Assembly (NCBI RefSeq): GCF_025290835.2
Contig: NZ_JAOCQD020000001.1
Span: 2,294,001-2,358,000 of the forward strand
DNA from: Aquabacterium sp. OR-4
GTDB lineage: Bacteria > Pseudomonadota > Gammaproteobacteria > Burkholderiales > Burkholderiaceae_C
Direction of reading: 5' to 3'
DNA: 64,000 nucleotides
In this document: positions 34,960 through 42,231 of the stretch, in pieces
How positions within the stretch are numbered: the first letter of the stretch is position 1
How the letters are laid out: each line of letters starts with the position of its first letter
The notes under the pieces: generated by a model
The model's database searches: none
Seen by the model: the letters and a program-made list of their open reading frames with translations, nothing else
Told to the model about the DNA's origin: nothing
Made by a program: the position numbers and the translations under genes

Positions 34960-36297
34960 TCAACGCACGGGCGCCTGGGCGGCGGCCTCGGCCGTGAGGC
35001 GCTCGGCACGCTGGTGCACCCACTCGCGCGCCATCGGGTGCACGGCATACCAGGTGCTGCCGTTCAGATAGGCCAGCACATGCTTGGTGGCCAGGTAGCG
35101 CTGCAACACGTTGGCATCGATGTCGGCGGCCAGTTCGGCATCGTGGCTGTTGTCCAGCCGCGCCAGCCAGCGCACATGCTCGGCCGGTATGGCCCGCCCC
35201 GGGCTGACATGGCCCAAGGCGAAATCCACCGTGGCATCGCTGACCGGCAGTTGCGCAATGTCGTCGCTGAGCGCCACGCGGATGGCCCGCAGAAAGTCGC
35301 GCAGATCGCCGCCCGTGTTCTCGGCCAGGCGCTGCAGCTGCGCTGGCGTGAACACCTGCGACCACTCGGGAAACCGCCTTGCCACCAGGGCCTGCATGGC
35401 CGCCAGCCCCGCCACATCGGGCGCGCGGCTGCGCTCGGCAAACACATGCACCGAGGGCATGTTGACCACAAAGCCCGTGCCCAGCGACGCAGCCAGCTGC
35501 GTGTTCTGCTCCAGCAAAAAGGGCGAGACCGAATACACCACATGCAGGCCGGGCATGCGCAAGGCCGCGCCTTCACTGACAAACAGCCGCTGAACGCTTT
35601 CGTAGACCTGCCCCGCCTCGTCGCCGTAGCCGCGGATCTTTTCCACCGAGTCGGCCAGCAGCACACAGCGCTCACCGTTGGCACAAAGATCATGCTTGAG
35701 GTCGGCCACCAGCTGATGCGCCTGGGTGACGATGCGCGACTGCTGCTTCTTGAGGTTGGCCTCGAGCTCTTTGCGGAAGCTGTCGTCGGTTTGCAAGGCA
35801 AGCTGGATCTGCGCCTTGAGCGGCCCTGCGCCCGCATCAAGCTTCAGGCTCTCGGGCACCAGGCGTGTGCCCGTGAAGAAGTCGATCAGGCGCTCGGCCG
35901 GCGAGCGCTGGCCCTGCAGGCTGCCCACCTGATCGACCCATGACGACAACAGCGCCACCAGAAAGCTCGACAGCGTGACCGGCGCATTGAGGTTGAGCCA
36001 TTCCTCCAGATCGCAGTAGTAGACCTTGCAGTCGTGGGCCGGCCGCTCCAGCAGGTCACGCCGCAGGCGCTGCAGCTCGGTGCTCTTGCCACTGCCGGGT
36101 TGGCCGGTGAACAGGAACACCCCTTCACCGGCCACGCGCAGGATGTCCTTGCGAAGGCGCGCGACGGCATCGGTGCCGCCATGCAGGCCGGTGACGTACA
36201 GGCCTTCGTCCTCGAGCTTGGACACGTCCAGCGGCTGCTCAAAGCGCAACCGGTTGGTGAACCGGGTCAGCAGGTCTTCGATGTCCTGTTCGGTCAT
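34960..36297 (-). CDS. P-loop NTPase of an NTPase/TPR pair
   Basis: A 445-residue AAA/STAND-like NTPase. An N-terminal helix is followed by YVTGLHGGTDAVARLRKDI (a family-typical lead-in) and Walker A GQPGSGKS at 65-72. VYYCDLEEWLNLNAPV (about 92-107) is a second conserved stretch. CVLLADS at 211-217 is the likely Walker B, with Asp216. Residues 150-200 contain a charged helix (SFRKELEANLKKQQSRI). LHVVYSVSPFLLEQN follows, and the C-terminal part has helical lid-like sequence. No membrane segments or nuclease motif. The ATG at 36297 has AGGG upstream; the ATG at 36318 is an alternative. It lies between hom and the TPR gene on the same strand. Function inferred only: switch component of a defence or regulatory system. 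Confidence 0.88.
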   Translation of the reverse strand: MTEQDIEDLLTRFTNRLRFEQPLDVSKLEDEGLYVTGLHGGTDAVARLRKDILRVAGEGVFLFTGQPGSGKSTELQRLRRDLLERPAHDCKVYYCDLEEWLNLNAPVTLSSFLVALLSSWVDQVGSLQGQRSPAERLIDFFTGTRLVPESLKLDAGAGPLKAQIQLALQTDDSFRKELEANLKKQQSRIVTQAHQLVADLKHDLCANGERCVLLADSVEKIRGYGDEAGQVYESVQRLFVSEGAALRMPGLHVVYSVSPFLLEQNTQLAASLGTGFVVNMPSVHVFAERSRAPDVAGLAAMQALVARRFPEWSQVFTPAQLQRLAENTGGDLRDFLRAIRVALSDDIAQLPVSDATVDFALGHVSPGRAIPAEHVRWLARLDNSHDAELAADIDANVLQRYLATKHVLAYLNGSTWYAVHPMAREWVHQRAERLTAEAAAQAPVR

Positions 36298-36338
36298 GGC
36301 AGCGCCCTGGCTCGGCATGTGGTCACGCGGGGTCGCGC

Positions 36339-37661
36339 TCAGCTCAGCTCTTCCTTGCGCAGCGCCACGATCGGCGCCAGCACCGTGGGCAGGGCCTGCA
36401 TCTGGCCCAAGGCCTCGCGCATGCGGCCTTCCACGGTGTCGTGGGTCAGGATGATCAGGTCGGTCTTGGTCTCGCCATCGGCGCTTTCACGCTGCAGCAC
36501 GGCGTCGATCGAGATGTCGTGCTCGGCCAGGATGGTGGTGATGCGGCTGAGCACGCCGGTTTGATCGGCCACTTGCAGGCGCAGGTAGAAGGCGGTGACC
36601 ACCTGGGCGATCGGCAGGATCGGCGTGTCGGCCAGCGCATCGTGCTGGAAGGCCAGGTGCGGCACGCGGTGGTCGGGGTCGGCGGTGGCCAGGCGGGTGA
36701 TGTCGACCAGGTCGGCCACCACGGCGCTGGCGGTGGGCTCGCTGCCCGCGCCCTTGCCGTAGTACAGCGTGGTGCCCACGGCATCGCCCTGCACCACCAC
36801 GGCGTTCATCGCGCCTTCCACGTTGGCGATCAGGCGCTTGGCCGGCACCAGGGTGGGGTGCACGCGCAGCTCGATGCCGCCGCCGGCCACATCGTCGCGG
36901 CGCTTGGTGATGCCCAGCAGCTTGATGCGGTAGCCCAGCTGCTCGGCATAGCGGATGTCGGCCGCGGCCAGCTGGGTGATGCCTTCCACATGGGCCTGGT
37001 CAAAGCGCACCGGCGTGCCGAAGGCGATGGCGCTCATGATCGTGGCCTTGTGTGCCGCATCGACACCCTCGATGTCGAAGGTGGGATCGGCCTCGGCGTA
37101 GCCCAGGCGCTGGGCCTCCTTCAGCACGGTGCCGAAGTCCAGGCCCTTGTCGCGCATCTCGCTCAGGATGAAGTTGGTGGTGCCGTTGATGATGCCGGCG
37201 ATCCACTCGATGCGGTTGGCGGTGAGGCCCTCGCGCAGCGCCTTGATGATCGGGATGCCACCGGCCACCGCGGCCTCGAAGGCCACCACCACGCCCTGGG
37301 CGCGCGCCGCGGCAAAGATCTCGGTGCCATGCACGGCCAGCAAGGCCTTGTTGGCGGTGACCACATGCTTGCCGGCGGCAATGGCCTCGAGCACCAGGGT
37401 CTTGGCGATGCCGTAGCCGCCGATCAGCTCGACCACGATGTCGATGGCCGGGTTGGCGATGACCTGGCGGCCGTCGGCCACCACCTGCACACCGTCGCCA
37501 ACGATGCTCTTGGCGCGTTCGACATCCAGATCGGCCACCATCGCGATCTCGATGCCGCGGCCGGCGCGACGCCGGATCTCCTGCTGGTTGCGCTGCAGCA
37601 CCTTGAAGGTGCCGGAGCCGACGGTGCCGATGCCGAGCAGGCCGACCTGGATGGGTTTCAT
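36339..37661 (-). CDS. hom: Homoserine dehydrogenase
   Basis: Reduces aspartate semialdehyde to homoserine, the branch to threonine and methionine. It has 440 residues with the usual three parts: N-terminal Rossmann domain (VGLLGIGTVGSGTFKVL), catalytic domain (GKHVVTANKALLAVHG, AGGIPIIKALREGL, IAGIINGTTNFILSEM, GYAEADPTFDIEGVDAAHK with catalytic Asp/Lys), and a C-terminal ACT domain (about 355-435, RLQVADQTGVLSRITTILAEHDISI) for threonine feedback. It is not fused to aspartokinase. Upstream is alaA; downstream, where thrC is expected, lies the NTPase/TPR pair. Confidence 0.97.
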   Translation of the reverse strand: MKPIQVGLLGIGTVGSGTFKVLQRNQQEIRRRAGRGIEIAMVADLDVERAKSIVGDGVQVVADGRQVIANPAIDIVVELIGGYGIAKTLVLEAIAAGKHVVTANKALLAVHGTEIFAAARAQGVVVAFEAAVAGGIPIIKALREGLTANRIEWIAGIINGTTNFILSEMRDKGLDFGTVLKEAQRLGYAEADPTFDIEGVDAAHKATIMSAIAFGTPVRFDQAHVEGITQLAAADIRYAEQLGYRIKLLGITKRRDDVAGGGIELRVHPTLVPAKRLIANVEGAMNAVVVQGDAVGTTLYYGKGAGSEPTASAVVADLVDITRLATADPDHRVPHLAFQHDALADTPILPIAQVVTAFYLRLQVADQTGVLSRITTILAEHDISIDAVLQRESADGETKTDLIILTHDTVEGRMREALGQMQALPTVLAPIVALRKEELS

Positions 37662-37720
37662 GACGATGACTCTCGAGGAAAAGCGCCCGCAGGCGCCGAA
37701 GAAAGACGGGACGCCGCCGC

Positions 37721-38956
37721 TCAGACGGCGTGGCGCTTGCGGTAGTGCGACAGGAAGCGGTCGATGCGGCCGATGGCCTCGGCCAGATCATCGCTGTTGG
37801 GCAGAAACACCAGGCGGAAGTGGTCGGGCGTGGGCCAGTTGAAGCCGGTGCCCTGCACGATCAGCAGCTTTTCTTCGGCCAGCAGTTCGTAGGCGAACTG
37901 CTGGTCGTCGGCGATCGGGTACATCTTCGGGTCGAGCCGCGGAAACATGTACAGCGCGCCCTTGGGCTTGACCACGCTGATGCCCGGAATCTGGGTCAGC
38001 AGGTTGTAGGCCAGGTCACGCTGGCGCGCCAGGCGACCGCCCGGGGCCACCAGATCCTTGATGCTCTGGTAGCCGCCCAGCGCGGTCTGGATGGCCAGCT
38101 GGCCCGGCGTGTTGGCGCACAGGCGCATCGAGGCCAGCATGTTCAGGCCCTCGATGTAGCCGCGGGCATGGCGCTTGTCGCCCGACACCACCATCCAGCC
38201 GGCGCGGTAGCCGCACGAGCGGTAGTTCTTGCTCAGGCCGTTGAAGCTCAGGCACAGCACGTCGCCGGCCAGCGAGGCGATGCTGGTGTGGGTGTGGCCG
38301 TCGTACAGCGTCTTGTCGTAGATCTCGTCGGCAAAGATGATCAGGCCGTGCTGGCGGGCGATCTCGACCAGATCCTTCAGCAGCGCGTCGGAGTACAGCG
38401 CGCCGGTCGGGTTGTTGGGGTTGATGATGACGATGCCGCGCGTGTTGGGCGTGATCTTGCGGCGGATGTCGTCGAGATCTGGAAACCAGTCGGCGCCCTC
38501 GTCGCACAGATAGTGCACCGGCGTGCCGCCCGACAGCGCCACGCTGGCCGTCCACAGCGGGTAGTCGGGCGCCGGCACCAGGATCTCGTCGCCGGCGTTG
38601 AGCAGCGCGTTCATGCTCATGGTGATGAGCTCGGAGGCGCCGTTGCCCAGGTACACATCGTCCACGGTCACGCCCTGGATGTGCTTTTCCTGGGTGTAGT
38701 GCACCACCGCCTTGCGCGGCGCGAACAGGCCCTTGCTGTCGGTGTAGCCGGCAGCCACCTGGGTGGGCAGGTTGCGGATCATGTCCTGCACGATCTCGTC
38801 GGGCGGCTCCAGGCCGAAAGCCGCCACGTTGCCGATGTTCAGGCGGATGATCTTGTGGCCCTCGTCCTCCATCTGCTTGGCCTTGTCGAGCACGGGCCCG
38901 CGGATGTCATAGCAGACGTTGTCAAGCTTGCTGGACTTGGCGATCGGTTTCAACAC
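37721..38956 (-). CDS. alaA: Glutamate-pyruvate aminotransferase AlaA-type
   Basis: A 411-residue class I PLP aminotransferase. Motifs: RLNIGNVAAFGLEPPDEI at the N-terminus, GNGASELITMSMNALL, VPAPDYPLWTASV, INPNNPTGALY, FADEIYDKTLYDG and SFNGLSKNYRSCGYRAGW with the PLP Lys, then KGALYMFPRLD. The overall pattern matches AlaA/YfbQ, which makes alanine from pyruvate and glutamate. The start is GTG with GGAG 8 nt upstream. It lies 59 bp before hom on the same strand, an arrangement common in Burkholderiales. The divergent Mth938-like gene shares its upstream region. Confidence 0.93.
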   Translation of the reverse strand: MLKPIAKSSKLDNVCYDIRGPVLDKAKQMEDEGHKIIRLNIGNVAAFGLEPPDEIVQDMIRNLPTQVAAGYTDSKGLFAPRKAVVHYTQEKHIQGVTVDDVYLGNGASELITMSMNALLNAGDEILVPAPDYPLWTASVALSGGTPVHYLCDEGADWFPDLDDIRRKITPNTRGIVIINPNNPTGALYSDALLKDLVEIARQHGLIIFADEIYDKTLYDGHTHTSIASLAGDVLCLSFNGLSKNYRSCGYRAGWMVVSGDKRHARGYIEGLNMLASMRLCANTPGQLAIQTALGGYQSIKDLVAPGGRLARQRDLAYNLLTQIPGISVVKPKGALYMFPRLDPKMYPIADDQQFAYELLAEEKLLIVQGTGFNWPTPDHFRLVFLPNSDDLAEAIGRIDRFLSHYRKRHAV

Positions 38957-39024
38957 GGCACTCCTGAACCCGCCCCGGCCCGGGCGGCAAAGCCGCGATG
39001 CGCTGTCTGCCGCACCGCAAAACC

Positions 39025-39030
39025 TATAAT
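39025..39030 (+). promoter_or_regulatory. -10 box for the Mth938-like gene
   Basis: TATAAT in an AT-rich island (aacctataattttaggg) within otherwise GC-rich sequence, 97 bp before the GTG start. No convincing -35 is seen. Confidence 0.45.
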
Positions 39031-39127
39031 TTTAGGGCCTCACCACCCCGCTGCAGCCGGCGCCTTGGCGCTGGCCGGCGCCTCAGGCACCCTTTTTTGC
39101 AGGCGCAGCCGCGCCCCAGGCACCGCC

Positions 39128-39520
39128 GTGAAATTTCAGCCCGACACGCTTGCAGGCACCAATGTGCTCAGCCGCCACGATGCCGACGCCCTGTGGGTGG
39201 GCAGCACCCGCTTCGACCACAGCCTGCTGGTGCCGTGGCGCGGCGAGGTCAAGGCCTGGGCCCCGCGCAGCCCGGCCGACCTGACCGAGGCCGACTTCGA
39301 GGCCGTGCTGGCGCTGGCGCCCGAGGTGGTGATCTTCGGCAGCGGGCCTCGCCTGCAATTCATCCGCCCGGCGCTGATGCGCGCGCTGATCGACCGGCGC
39401 ATCGGCGTCGAGACCATGGACACCGCGGCCGCCTGCCGCACCTATAACGTGCTGGTGGCCGAGGGGCGGTCGGCGGTGGCGGCGCTGCTGCTGTCGCCCA
39501 CCCCGGCCGAGGCGCGCTGA
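39128..39520 (+). CDS. Mth938-like domain protein (DUF498 family)
   Basis: A 130-residue protein with the Mth938/DUF498 pattern: NVLSRHDADALWVGSTRFDHSLLVPW, then VKAWAPRSPADLTEADFEAVLALAPEVVIFGSGPRLQF and IGVETMDTAAACRTYNVLVAEGRSAVAALLL. The family is related to the mitochondrial complex I assembly factor NDUFAF3, and its bacterial role is unsettled. The GTG was chosen because recognisable sequence begins there. It is divergent from alaA, with a promoter island between. Confidence 0.88.
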   Translation: MKFQPDTLAGTNVLSRHDADALWVGSTRFDHSLLVPWRGEVKAWAPRSPADLTEADFEAVLALAPEVVIFGSGPRLQFIRPALMRALIDRRIGVETMDTAAACRTYNVLVAEGRSAVAALLLSPTPAEAR

Positions 39521-39597
39521 GGCCCACGATGGCCCATGCCCACAGCCTGCGGGATACCGCTAGCGCGGCAGCCCGGCGCGGGTGGGAAGGCTAACTT

Positions 39598-39603
39598 TAT
39601 AAT
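39598..39603 (+). promoter_or_regulatory. -10 box upstream of bcp
   Basis: TATAAT inside cttTATAATcgg, 96 bp before the bcp ATG, in a locally AT-rich stretch. The -35 is unclear. Confidence 0.4.
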
Positions 39604-39698
39604 CGGCGATTGCGCCTCACGTCAGTTCAGGTCGCTCAGCGCCCCTGATGCGCCTAGACGGCAGCCAGGCCCTTTACGTCTGATCACCCCGCCCGCTC

Positions 39699-40175
39699 AT
39701 GACGCCTGTCCTCAACAAGCACCTGCCCGATTTCGAAGCCCTTGCCACCAGTGGCGTGAAGTTCACGCCCCATGCGTTCTCGGGGCAGGCCATCGTGCTG
39801 TACTTCTATCCCAAGGACCATACACCCGGCTGTACCACCGAGGCACTGCAATTCCGCGACAAGCACAAGGAATTCCTGAAGGCCGGCTCGGTGGTGTTCG
39901 GTGTGTCGCGCGACAACATGCTGTCGCACGACAAGTTCCGCCAGAACCTCGAACTGCCCTTCGAGCTGATCGCCGACACCGAAGAAAAGCTCTGCCACAT
40001 GTTCGGCGTGGTCAAGAACAAGATCATGTACGGCAAGAAGGTCAAGGGCATCGAGCGCAGCACCTTCCTGATCGACGGCGCCGGCGTGCTGCGTGCCGAA
40101 TGGCGCGGCATCAAGGTGGCCGGCCATGTCGACGAGGTGCTGAAGGCCGTCAAGGACCTGAAGAAAACCGCCTGA
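39699..40175 (+). CDS. bcp: Thiol peroxidase Bcp/PrxQ
   Basis: A 158-residue peroxiredoxin that reduces hydrogen and alkyl peroxides with thioredoxin. Seen: LPDFEALATSGVKFTPHAF, then YFYPKDHTPGCTTEALQFRD containing the peroxidatic Cys in PGCTTE, VVFGVSRDNMLSHDKF, ELIADTEEKLCHMFGV and ERSTFLIDGAGVL. The usual PrxQ resolving Cys five residues after the peroxidatic one is absent (Ala-Leu instead), so it may be a 1-Cys type or use another partner. It is followed by a small gene-and-terminator unit and phoH2. Confidence 0.95.
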   Translation: MTPVLNKHLPDFEALATSGVKFTPHAFSGQAIVLYFYPKDHTPGCTTEALQFRDKHKEFLKAGSVVFGVSRDNMLSHDKFRQNLELPFELIADTEEKLCHMFGVVKNKIMYGKKVKGIERSTFLIDGAGVLRAEWRGIKVAGHVDEVLKAVKDLKKTA

Positions 40176-40262
40176 GCGCCGGCCCGGGCGCCACGGCACC
40201 CGCCCGGCCGCCCGGCCTGCCATCCGTCACGCACTTGTCTTCGGCGCCCGGCACGGCCTGTG

Positions 40263-40268
40263 CATAAT
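40263..40268 (+). promoter_or_regulatory. -10 box for the leaderless mini-gene before phoH2
   Basis: CATAAT ends 6 nt before the ATG at 40275. No good -35 is seen at standard spacing. Confidence 0.45.
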
Positions 40269-40274
40269 GGGTTC

Positions 40275-40319
40275 ATGCCCTTGAGTTGCGACGCAGGTCG
40301 CCGAGACCTCACCCCCTGA
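40275..40319 (+). CDS. Candidate 14-residue leader peptide before phoH2
   Basis: An ORF of 14 codons (MPLSCDAGRRDLTP) beginning exactly where a transcript from the CATAAT box would start, and ending 7 nt before a strong intrinsic terminator. Within it ggtc-gccga-gacc can pair. This is either a leaderless leader peptide in an attenuation device for phoH2, or the coding-like part of a short RNA of about 85 nt. It is the only ORF in the unit. Coding is not proven. Confidence 0.4.
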   Translation: MPLSCDAGRRDLTP

Positions 40320-40326
40320 TGGCCAG

Positions 40327-40360
40327 AAGCCGCACAGTCCTTGTCTGTGCGGCTTTTTTG
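40327..40360 (+). terminator. Intrinsic terminator 24 bp before phoH2
   Basis: A perfect 11-bp stem, aagccgcacag with ctgtgcggctt, a 7-nt loop (tccttgt), and a run of T at the 3' side (ttttttg). This is the clearest intrinsic terminator in the window, and it sits in front of a gene transcribed the same way. Confidence 0.9.
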
Positions 40361-40383
40361 TTTGCACGAGACCGGACCCACCG

Positions 40384-42165
40384 ATGCCCCTGCCCAAGCC
40401 GCCTGCCACCAAAGCCGCCGTTCTTTCGTCTGCCGATTTCGAGGCCCAGGCCGCCCCGCGCACCGACCGCAAGCAGCGCGTGAAAACCCGCGCCGAGCAG
40501 CCCGAAGCCGCGTCGCTCGACCTGTTTGATGGCGGCACGGCCGTGCCGGCACCCAAGCTGGCGGCCAAGGGCAAGGGCAACCCGGCCGCCGTGGCACCGC
40601 CGCGCGCGGCAGCGGTAGCGGCCTCCGTACCGGCCGCACCGGTGGCCAGGGCCGCGTCCGTGGTGGCCGATGCCCCGCTGGCCGCCGCGCCGGCCGAGGC
40701 CACGCTGCCCAGCGCAGCGCACAGCCAGGCGCAGACCCTGCCCAGCGCACGCGCACGGCGCAAGGCCCGCGACGCCGGCCCGGCCAAGCTGTTTGTGCTG
40801 GACACCAATGTGCTGATGCACGACCCGATGAGCCTGTTCCGCTTCGAGGAACACGACGTCTTCCTGCCGATGATCACGCTGGAAGAGCTCGACGGCCACA
40901 AGAAGGGCATGAGCGAAGTGGCGCGCAATGCGCGCCAGGTCAGCCGCGAGCTCGACGCGCTGGCCACCGACGGCAGCCTCGACCCCAAGGAAGGCATCCC
41001 GCTGGCCAAGACCGGTCACAAGGATGCGCTGGGCAAGCTGTTCTTCCAGACCACGCTGGTCGAGATCAAGCTGCCCGACGGCCTGCCCCAGGGCAAGGCC
41101 GACAACCAGATCCTGGGCGTGGTGCGGGCGCTGCGCGAGCAAAACGCCGGCCGCGAGGTGGTGCTGGTGTCCAAGGACATCAACATGCGCGTCAAGGCAC
41201 GCGCCCTCGGCCTGCCTGCCGAGGACTACTTCAACGACAAGGTGCTGGAAGACGGCGACCTGCTCTACACCGGCGTGCTGCCGCTGCCGGCCGATTTCTG
41301 GGAGCGCCATGGCAAGACCATGGAAAGCTGGACCCAGGGCGGCCACACTTTCTACCGCATCAGCGGGCCGCTGGTGCCGGTGCTGCTGGTCAACCAGTTC
41401 GTCTACCTCGAGCAGCCCGGCGCGGCACCGCTGTATGCCCGCGTGGCCGAGATCACCGGCAAGACCGCGGTGCTCAAGACGCTCAAGGACTTCAGCCACG
41501 CCAAGAACGCGGTGTGGGGCGTCACGTCGCGCAACCGCGAACAGAACTTCGCGCTGAACCTGCTGAACGACCCCGACTGCGACTTCGTCAGCCTCACCGG
41601 CACGGCCGGCACCGGCAAGACGCTGATGACCCTGGCCTCGGGCCTGGCGCAAGTGCTCGATGACCGGCGCTACACCGAGATCATCGTCACCCGCGTCACC
41701 GTGCCGGTGGGCGAGGACATCGGCTTCCTGCCCGGCACCGAGGAAGAAAAGATGGGCCCGTGGATGGGCGCACTCGACGACAACCTCGAGGTGCTGGCGC
41801 GCGGCGACGGCTCGGCCGGCGAGTGGGGCCGCGCGGCCACCAACGATCTGGTGCGCAGCAAGATCAAGATCAAGAGCCTGAACTTCATGCGCGGGCGCAC
41901 GTTCCTGAACAAGTTCGTGATCATCGACGAGGCGCAGAACCTGACGCCCAAGCAGATGAAGACGCTGATCACCCGCGCCGGCCCCGGCACCAAGATCGTG
42001 TGCCTGGGCAACCTGGCGCAGATCGACACGCCCTACCTCACCGAAGGCTCCAGCGGCCTGACCTATGCGGTCGACCGCTTCAAGGGCTGGCCGCACAGCG
42101 GCCACGTCACGCTGGCCCGCGGCGAGCGCTCGCGCCTGGCCGATTTCGCCAGCGAGGTGCTGTAG
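40384..42165 (+). CDS. PhoH2-type PIN domain plus PhoH ATPase
   Basis: A 593-residue RNA-targeting protein of the PhoH2/YlaK type. After an Ala/Pro-rich disordered N-terminus (about 1-130) comes a PIN ribonuclease domain (LFVLDTNVLMHDP, acidic Asp140; later FLPMITLEELDGHKKG and VVLVSKDINMRVKA). The C-terminal half is a PhoH RecA-like ATPase with Walker A GTAGTGKT at 406-413, ITRVTVPVGEDIGFLPGTEEEKMGPWMG, and Walker B FVIIDEAQNLTPKQMK. The family is reported to have RNA helicase/RNase activity. The terminator just upstream makes regulated read-through plausible. The long N-terminal extension is unusual. Confidence 0.95.
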   Translation: MPLPKPPATKAAVLSSADFEAQAAPRTDRKQRVKTRAEQPEAASLDLFDGGTAVPAPKLAAKGKGNPAAVAPPRAAAVAASVPAAPVARAASVVADAPLAAAPAEATLPSAAHSQAQTLPSARARRKARDAGPAKLFVLDTNVLMHDPMSLFRFEEHDVFLPMITLEELDGHKKGMSEVARNARQVSRELDALATDGSLDPKEGIPLAKTGHKDALGKLFFQTTLVEIKLPDGLPQGKADNQILGVVRALREQNAGREVVLVSKDINMRVKARALGLPAEDYFNDKVLEDGDLLYTGVLPLPADFWERHGKTMESWTQGGHTFYRISGPLVPVLLVNQFVYLEQPGAAPLYARVAEITGKTAVLKTLKDFSHAKNAVWGVTSRNREQNFALNLLNDPDCDFVSLTGTAGTGKTLMTLASGLAQVLDDRRYTEIIVTRVTVPVGEDIGFLPGTEEEKMGPWMGALDDNLEVLARGDGSAGEWGRAATNDLVRSKIKIKSLNFMRGRTFLNKFVIIDEAQNLTPKQMKTLITRAGPGTKIVCLGNLAQIDTPYLTEGSSGLTYAVDRFKGWPHSGHVTLARGERSRLADFASEVL

Positions 42166-42231
42166 GCCAGGCCAGGCCGCGCCGGGCGCCGGCCCCTCGC
42201 CACCTGTCGTGTCGCCCTGGCGGCCGCCGCT

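Noticed and set aside
32608..35943. A 1,111-codon plus-strand frame opposite the TPR and NTPase genes
   Set aside because: It is the mirror of the 144-bp repeats and has no recognisable domains. The minus-strand frames carry Walker motifs and TPR pattern.
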